Made by a program: the position numbers and the translations under genes. From contig CAKTJM010000063.1 of the NCBI GenBank assembly GCA_934567745.1, forward strand, positions 1-10,360: a stretch of 10,360 bases of DNA, read 5' to 3'. This DNA is from an uncultured Eubacteriales bacterium (GTDB lineage Bacteria > Bacillota > Clostridia > Oscillospirales > Oscillospiraceae). The notes beneath the pieces are model-generated. The model was not told the DNA's origin and ran no database searches. It was given only the letters and a program-made list of their open reading frames with translations. Shown one piece after another: positions 6,149 through 10,360 of this stretch. How positions within the stretch are numbered: the stretch's first letter is position 1; each line of letters starts with the position of its first letter.

Positions 6149-7363
6149 ATGGGACTGATCGTACAGAAATTCGGCGGCAGCTCGGTCGCCAACACCGAGC
6201 GGCTGCAAAACGTGGCGCGGATCATCGCCGAGACCCATCGCCGGGGCGACCAGGTGCTCGCGGTCCTCTCCGCGCAGGGCGACACCACCGACGAGCTCAT
6301 CGAGAAGGCCGCGGAGATCAACCCGAAGGCATCCAAGCGCGAGATGGATATGCTGCTCTCCACCGGCGAGCAGATCTCCTGCTCCCTCTGCGCCATGGCG
6401 CTGGAGGGGATGGGGCTGCCCGTGGTCTCCCTGACCGGCTGGCAGGCCGGCGTGCAGACCAACAGCAGCTACTCCTCCGCCCGCATCAAGAAGATCGACA
6501 CCGAGCGCATCCGGTCCGAGCTGGACCGCAACAACGCCATCGTCATCGTCACCGGCTTCCAGGGCATCAACAAGTTCGGCGACATCACCACCCTCGGGCG
6601 CGGCGGCTCCGACACCTCGGCGGTCGCCCTGGCGGCGGCCCTCAAGGCCGACCTCTGCCAGATCTACACCGACGTCGAGGGCATCTACACCGCCGACCCC
6701 CGCTGCGTCGAGGGCGCCAAGAAGCTCGATGAGATCACCTTCGACGAGATGCTGGAGCTCGCCAGCATGGGCGCGCAGGTGCTGCACAACCGCTCCGTCG
6801 AGCTGGCCAAGAAATATCGCGTGAACTTAGAGGTGCTGTCCAGCTTCGCCGGGAAGCCGGGCACGAAAGTCAAGGAGGTTACGAAGGACATGGAAAAGAC
6901 CCAGATCAGCGGCATCGCGAAAGACAAGAACGTGGCACGACTGGCCCTCGTGGGCGTCGCCGACGAGCCGGGCATCGCCTACCGGGTGTTCTCGCTCCTG
7001 GGGCAGAAGGACATCAACGTGGACATCATCCTCCAGTCCTTCGGCCGCGACGAGAGCCAGGACATCAGCTTCACCGTCAAGCGCAGCGACGCCGAGCAGG
7101 CCGTCGAGCTGCTCGAGGAGCACCGCGACGAGCTGGGCTTCCGCTGCATCGACGTGAACACCGCCGTGGCCAAGATCTCCATCGTCGGCGCGGGCATGGT
7201 GGACAACGCCGGTGTCGCCGCGAAGATGTTCGGTGCACTCTATGACGCCAACATCAACATCCATATGATCTCCACCAGCGAGATCAAGATCTCCGTCCTC
7301 ATCGACGAGGTCGCCGCCAACGCCGCCGTCCAGGCGATCCACGACAAGTTCTTCGGGGAGTGA
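6149..7363 (+). CDS. lysC: Aspartate kinase with two ACT domains
   Basis: Phosphorylates aspartate, the first committed step towards lysine, threonine and methionine. The 404 residues show the kinase domain (1-240) with KFGGSS at 7-12, STGE at 71-74, GFQG at 136-139, GRGGSD at 150-155 and YTDVEGIYTADPR at 173-185. Two ACT domains follow, about 265-330 and 341-404, the first with ADEPGIAYRVFSLL and the second with GAGMVDNAGVAAKMF and SEIKISVLID. These are the allosteric sites for lysine and/or threonine. Length and layout match the B. subtilis LysC alpha chain. AGGAGGT eight bases before the ATG fixes the start. It is the last gene of the operon, 85 bases after hom, and a hairpin follows the stop. 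An internal start within it is listed separately. Confidence 0.97.
   Translation: MGLIVQKFGGSSVANTERLQNVARIIAETHRRGDQVLAVLSAQGDTTDELIEKAAEINPKASKREMDMLLSTGEQISCSLCAMALEGMGLPVVSLTGWQAGVQTNSSYSSARIKKIDTERIRSELDRNNAIVIVTGFQGINKFGDITTLGRGGSDTSAVALAAALKADLCQIYTDVEGIYTADPRCVEGAKKLDEITFDEMLELASMGAQVLHNRSVELAKKYRVNLEVLSSFAGKPGTKVKEVTKDMEKTQISGIAKDKNVARLALVGVADEPGIAYRVFSLLGQKDINVDIILQSFGRDESQDISFTVKRSDAEQAVELLEEHRDELGFRCIDVNTAVAKISIVGAGMVDNAGVAAKMFGALYDANINIHMISTSEIKISVLIDEVAANAAVQAIHDKFFGE
6872..6892 (+). promoter_or_regulatory. Internal ribosome binding site and ATG for a lysC beta chain
   Basis: Inside lysC, AAGGAGG (6872-6878) stands 11 bases before an in-frame ATG (6890-6892, Met248), with a second AAGGA closer in. 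Translation from here would give a 157-residue protein made only of the two ACT domains. B. subtilis LysC is known to make such an in-frame beta chain, forming an alpha2beta2 enzyme. The site lies exactly in the linker between kinase and ACT regions. Spacing is slightly long, so efficiency is uncertain. Confidence 0.65.
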
Positions 7364-7377
7364 TCCCCACGGCGTGA

Positions 7378-7419
7378 GGGCGGCCTGATTCGAGAAATCG
7401 AACTGTGCCGCCCGCCTTT
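7378..7419 (+). terminator. Terminator after lysC
   Basis: Fifteen bases past the stop codon, a 7-bp GC stem (7378-7384 with 7407-7413) encloses an inner 5-bp stem with a GAAA tetraloop (7389-7393 with 7398-7402). It is followed by GCCTTTCC, a short T-stretch, so it ends the operon with moderate strength. A palindrome TTTCCCGGGAAA follows at 7416-7427. Confidence 0.6.
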
Positions 7420-7518
7420 CCCGGGAAAACCGGGGACGAGCTGTGAAATTTTAGTGGAAACGACTGATCGTGCCGGAATCGGAAAGAAAAATTTTTTTGA
7501 ATATGACGCATTCCCTGC

Positions 7519-7547
7519 TTGTAATTTAGGACATCCTTTGGTATAAT
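7519..7547 (+). promoter_or_regulatory. Promoter of the etfB-etfA-acyl-CoA dehydrogenase operon
   Basis: -35 TTGTAA (7519-7524), a 17-base spacer and a perfect -10 TATAAT (7542-7547) with TGG before it (extended -10). An A/T-rich tract (7487-7501, five A then seven T) lies just upstream, where an UP element would sit. This suggests a strong promoter, in keeping with the codon use of the genes it serves. Confidence 0.8.
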
Positions 7548-7782
7548 GCAACCGTAATGTGCTGGAAGGGAGCATTTGCGCCCTTCTGCAGGAACGTCGG
7601 CCACCGGGCCCTCCGCCCGGCAATGGCGTTTATGAGATGTCTCTGTCAGTACCGTGTTCCGAGCCAAAAGAGGCGGAGGTCAGCCGCCCAGGCCGGGTGG
7701 ATGGGTCCTAACCGGACGGCGCGGACCAAGGGGCGGACGGGGCCATCGCAATAAAACAAATCAAAATTAGGGGGAAATCAGA
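7548..7782 (+). other. Long GC-rich structured leader of etfB, no identified riboswitch class
   Basis: About 230 bases between promoter and etfB hold no supported gene. Hairpins visible: 7565-7573 with 7578-7586 (one mismatch, ATTT loop); 7600-7608 with 7616-7627 (GCCA-CCGGG against CCCGG-CAA-TGGC); 7672-7676 with 7684-7688. The segment GGTCC (7704-7708) could pair either with GGAC (7714-7717) or with GGACC (7723-7727), so alternative folds are possible. The last 35 bases are A-rich and open around the ribosome binding site. I recognise no known riboswitch or T-box motif. Confidence 0.5.
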
Positions 7783-8592
7783 ATGAACATACTTGTTTGC
7801 ATTAAACAAGTGCCGGACACGACCATCATCAAAATCGATCCTGTCACCAATACCCTGATGCGCGAGGGCGTTCCCGCCATCGTCAGCCCGTTCGATGCTT
7901 ATGCTCTCGAGGCTGCTGCCCGCATCAAGGACAAGTATAAGGACACCAAGATCTATGTCCTGTCCATGGGCCCCGAGCAGGCTCTGGCCGCTCTGAAGGA
8001 GTGCCTCTCTGTCGGCGGCGACAAGGCTTATCTGGTCTCTGACCGCGCTTGCGGCGGCTCCGACACCCTGGCCACCGGTTACATCCTGTCCAAGGCCAAG
8101 GAGAAGATCGAAGAGATGGAAGGCATCAAGTTCGACATGCTCATGTTCGGCAAGCAGGCCATCGACGGCGATACCGCCCAGGTCGGCCCGCAGACCGCTG
8201 AAGACCTCGACATCCCGCAGGTCACCTACGGCTGGGAAGTTTGGCCCACCGAGGATGGCAAGGGCGTCCGCGTGAAGAAGGAGCTGGAAGACGGCTTCGA
8301 GATTCTCGAGATGGCTTGCCCCTGCGCTGTCACCATCACCAAGCCCGACTATGAGCCTCGTTTCCCCACCATCAAGTCCAAGATGGCTGCCAACAAGGCG
8401 AAGATCCCCGTCCTCAACGCTGCCGACTGCGGCCTGGACGTCGAGAGATCCGGCCTGAAGGGCTCTCCCACCAAGGTCAAGAAGAGCTTCACTCCTCCCC
8501 GCAAGGAAGGCGGTCTCCGCATCAAGGAAGAGACTCCCGAAGAGTCCGCAAAGAAGCTGTACGATATCCTTAAGGATAAGGGCATCATCTAA
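7783..8592 (+). CDS. etfB: Electron transfer flavoprotein, beta subunit
   Basis: The small subunit of ETF, a cytosolic flavoprotein passing electrons to or from acyl-CoA dehydrogenases. The 269 residues begin with the family signature NILVCIKQVPDT (2-13) and include the nucleotide-binding stretches SPFDAYALEAAARI (35-48) and GKQAIDGDTAQVGPQ (127-141). The C-terminal arm (about 215-269) reaches into the alpha subunit. In anaerobic Clostridia, EtfB paired with a butyryl-CoA dehydrogenase often binds a second FAD and bifurcates electrons from NADH to crotonyl-CoA and ferredoxin. That is likely here by context but not proved by the residues I can read. AGGGGG eight bases before the ATG supports the start. 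Tandem stops TAA TAG end it, 21 bases before etfA. Codons are T-ending-rich, suggesting high expression. Confidence 0.95.
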   Translation: MNILVCIKQVPDTTIIKIDPVTNTLMREGVPAIVSPFDAYALEAAARIKDKYKDTKIYVLSMGPEQALAALKECLSVGGDKAYLVSDRACGGSDTLATGYILSKAKEKIEEMEGIKFDMLMFGKQAIDGDTAQVGPQTAEDLDIPQVTYGWEVWPTEDGKGVRVKKELEDGFEILEMACPCAVTITKPDYEPRFPTIKSKMAANKAKIPVLNAADCGLDVERSGLKGSPTKVKKSFTPPRKEGGLRIKEETPEESAKKLYDILKDKGII

Positions 8593-8613
8593 TAGAGAGG
8601 AGGAGGAAGAACA

Positions 8614-9633
8614 ATGTTACAGACTAGCTATGAAGCAAAATCCCAGGACCTGTGGGTCTTTATTGAGACTCGTCACGGTGAGGCCCGCAACGTCGGTCTC
8701 GAGCTGCTGAACCCCGGCCGTCGTCTGGCTGCCATCCAGGGCGGCAAGACCGTCGCTCTCGTCATCGGCTACAAGTGCGAGCCCGCTGTCAAGGAAGCCA
8801 TCGCTTATGGCGCCGACAAGGTCCTCGTCATCGACGACGAAGTCTATGATCACTACAGCACCGACGCGTACACCGCTGCTATCGTGCACGCTGTCGAGAA
8901 CGATTGCCCCACCACCATCCTGATGGGCGCTTCCCCCATGGGCCGTGACCTTGGCCCCCGTGTCGCTGGTCGTCTGAAGACCGGTCTGACCGCTGACTGC
9001 ACCTCCCTCGACATCGACGAGGCTTCCGGTAAGGTCGCTTGGACCCGTCCCGCTTTCGGCGGCAACCTGATGGCTACCATCCTCTGCCCGTTCACCTTCC
9101 CCCAGATCGGCACCTGCCGTCCTGGCGTGAACAAGAAGCTCGAGCCGGACTACACCCGCGAGGCTCCTGTCGAGAAGATCGACTTCGTGTTCCCCGCTGA
9201 CAAGATCCGCATCAAGCTGATCGAGACCATCGCCGAGGAAGGCGAGAAGGTCGACCTCGAAGGCGCTGACATCATCGTCTCCGGCGGCCGTGGTCTGGGC
9301 GGCCCCGAGGGCTTCGAGACCACCATCAAGCCTCTGGCTGACGCCCTGGGCGGCGTGGTCGGTTCCTCCCGTGCGGCTGTTGACGCTGGCTGGATTCCCC
9401 ACTCCCATCAGGTCGGCCAGACCGGCAAGACCGTCGGCCCCAAGCTGTATGTCGCTTGCGGCATCTCCGGCGCCATCCAGCACCTGGCTGGCATGAGCTC
9501 CTCCGACTTCATCGTCTGCATCAACAAGGATCCTGAGGCTCCCATCTTCGGCGTCGCCGACGTGGGCGTCATCGGCAACCTGTATGATGTCTGCCCCGCT
9601 CTGACCAAGCTGGCTCTGGCAGACAAGGACTGA
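8614..9633 (+). CDS. etfA: Electron transfer flavoprotein, alpha subunit
   Basis: The FAD-carrying partner of EtfB, 339 residues. The N-terminal domain (1-200) packs on EtfB. The C-terminal FAD-binding domain (about 215-335) has the standard motifs in order: [13 protein letters not shown] (223-235), [22 protein letters not shown] (250-271), [12 protein letters not shown] (283-294) and [20 protein letters not shown] (303-322). Usual ETF alpha proteins end the last motif in GD; this one has GN. There is no N-terminal ferredoxin-like domain of the kind seen in some clostridial EtfA or FixB/FixX fusions. AGGAGG seven bases before the ATG fixes the start. It is cotranscribed with etfB and probably with the acyl-CoA dehydrogenase 98 bases downstream. 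Confidence 0.96.
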   Translation: MLQTSYEAKSQDLWVFIETRHGEARNVGLELLNPGRRLAAIQGGKTVALVIGYKCEPAVKEAIAYGADKVLVIDDEVYDHYSTDAYTAAIVHAVENDCPTTILMGASPMGRDLGPRVAGRLKTGLTADCTSLDIDEASGKVAWTRPAFGGNLMATILCPFTFPQIGTCRPGVNKKLEPDYTREAPVEKIDFVFPADKIRIKLIETIAEEGEKVDLEGADIIVSGGRGLGGPEGFETTIKPLADALGGVVGSSRAAVDAGWIPHSHQVGQTGKTVGPKLYVACGISGAIQHLAGMSSSDFIVCINKDPEAPIFGVADVGVIGNLYDVCPALTKLALADKD

Positions 9634-9649
9634 GTCGAACCTCACCTCG

Positions 9650-9702
9650 TTAGCAAAAAAATTTAATATATGCTAAGGCCGCCCCCAATCCCGGGGGCGG
9701 CC
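9650..9702 (+). repeat. Double hairpin between etfA and the acyl-CoA dehydrogenase gene
   Basis: Two inverted repeats lie back to back: TTAGCA/TGCTAA (9650-9655 with 9671-9676) around an A/T-only loop, then a perfect 10-bp GC stem (9677-9686 with 9693-9702) with loop AATCCC. No T-run follows on the plus strand, so it is not a standard terminator there. On the minus strand the T-run is too far from the stem. It more likely acts as an mRNA processing or stability element, or as partial attenuation, within the operon. Confidence 0.55.
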
Positions 9703-9731
9703 CACCCCATCGGGAAAAGAAAGGAAAAACT

Positions 9732-10360
9732 ATGGATTTCAAACTGAACGAAATGGAGCAGGAAATCGTCGATATGCTCACCGACTTCTGCGTGAAGGAA
9801 GTCAAGCCCATCGCACATGACCTCGACGAAAAGGAAGAGTTCACCCAGAACGCCAGAGAGAAGCTGGCTGAGATGGGTATGCTCGGCACCTATATCCCTG
9901 AGGAATACGGCGGCGCTGGCCTGTCCTATCTGACCTACATCGCTTGCTGCGAAGAGCTGGCGAAGTACTGCGCTTCCACTTCCATCATGTTCTCCGTCCA
10001 CGGTTCCCTGTGCTCTTGGCCCATCCTCGAGTTCGGCACCGAAGAGCAGAAGCAGAAGTACCTGGTTCCCCTGGCACAGGGCGAGACGCTCGGCGCTATG
10101 GGTCTGACTGAGCCCGGTGCTGGTACCGACGCCAACGGCGTTCGCACCACTGCTGTCCTCAAGGGCGACAAGTATATCCTCAACGGCACCAAGATCTTCA
10201 TCACCAACGGCTACTATGCAGACACCTACGTGGTCTTTGCCCGTACCAATCCTGACCTGAGCGTCGGCCACAAGGGCCTCTCCGCCTTCATCGTGGAGAA
10301 GGGCTTCAAGGGCTTCAGCTTCGGCACCAAGGAGAAGAAGATGGGCATCCGTGCTTCCGC
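9732..10360 (+). CDS. bcd: Acyl-CoA dehydrogenase, probably butyryl-CoA dehydrogenase (partial)
   Basis: An FAD enzyme that in butyrate formers reduces crotonyl-CoA to butyryl-CoA, together with EtfAB. Only the first 209 residues are in the window; the family is about 380. Visible are the helical N-terminal domain beginning MDFKLNEMEQEIVDML, the conserved IPEEYGGAG (55-63), and the family signature GLTEPGAGTDANG (124-136) in the beta domain. NGTKIFITNG at 151-160 follows, and the segment ending MGIRAS leads into the C-terminal domain. The catalytic Glu, expected near 365-370, is off the edge, so butyryl-CoA specificity rests on the adjacent etf genes. AAGGA six bases before the ATG supports the start. 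Codon use matches etfB and etfA. Enzymes for other short or branched acyl-CoAs remain possible. Confidence 0.92.
   Translation, partial: MDFKLNEMEQEIVDMLTDFCVKEVKPIAHDLDEKEEFTQNAREKLAEMGMLGTYIPEEYGGAGLSYLTYIACCEELAKYCASTSIMFSVHGSLCSWPILEFGTEEQKQKYLVPLAQGETLGAMGLTEPGAGTDANGVRTTAVLKGDKYILNGTKIFITNGYYADTYVVFARTNPDLSVGHKGLSAFIVEKGFKGFSFGTKEKKMGIRAS

Noticed and set aside
4783..6462. Second long minus-strand frame opposite hom and lysC
   Set aside because: Same cause; both plus-strand genes have complete catalytic motifs and ribosome binding sites.
7557..7754. 65-codon plus-strand frame in the etfB leader, possible leader peptide
   Set aside because: No ribosome binding site before the ATG, Arg-rich composition without a domain, and no run of regulatory codons; the region is better explained as structured RNA.
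8617..9645. Minus-strand frame covering all of etfA
   Set aside because: Mirror frame of etfA with low-complexity Gly/Asp/Val composition and no start signals.

Overview
The window looks like ordinary chromosome from a GC-rich, butyrate-forming Clostridia member, probably Oscillospiraceae (Flavonifractor/Intestinimonas-like). This is an inference from several things: strong AGGAGG-type ribosome binding sites, sigma-A promoters with extended -10 elements, a DUF1292 gene beside a 6S-like RNA, a PheB-type ACT protein beside hom, and an etfB-etfA-acyl-CoA dehydrogenase cluster. I see no phage, transposon, CRISPR or toxin-antitoxin genes, and no clear evidence of a new multi-gene system.

Layout. 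Positions 1-795 (minus) hold the N-terminal two thirds of an iron-dependent alcohol dehydrogenase, which runs off the left edge and has a clear promoter at 873-901. Positions 902-1131 hold no convincing gene, only hairpins, one of them a minus-strand terminator. Positions 1132-1322 (minus) fold as a 6S-like regulatory RNA, directly downstream of a small acidic DUF1292 protein (1355-1657, minus). Divergent from that gene is a bifunctional class A penicillin-binding protein (1914-4196), read from a TTG start and closed by a strong hairpin terminator.

Positions 4344-7419 form an aspartate-family amino-acid operon with one promoter and one terminator: free-standing ACT protein, homoserine dehydrogenase (hom) and aspartate kinase (lysC). 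Hom appears to lack a proper C-terminal ACT domain. lysC carries an in-frame internal ribosome binding site and ATG, as expected for an alpha/beta aspartokinase.

Positions 7519-10360 form an electron-transfer and acyl-CoA operon. It has a strong promoter, a 235-base GC-rich structured leader, etfB, etfA, an intercistronic hairpin, and an acyl-CoA dehydrogenase that runs off the right edge. Together these encode the flavin machinery that reduces crotonyl-CoA to butyryl-CoA or acts on a related acyl-CoA. The etf/dehydrogenase genes and the left-edge alcohol dehydrogenase use many more T-ending codons than the biosynthetic and cell-wall genes between them, which probably marks very high expression.

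The points most worth a second look are the lysC internal start, the 6S-like RNA fused to the DUF1292 transcript, the etf leader, and the hom/ACT arrangement.
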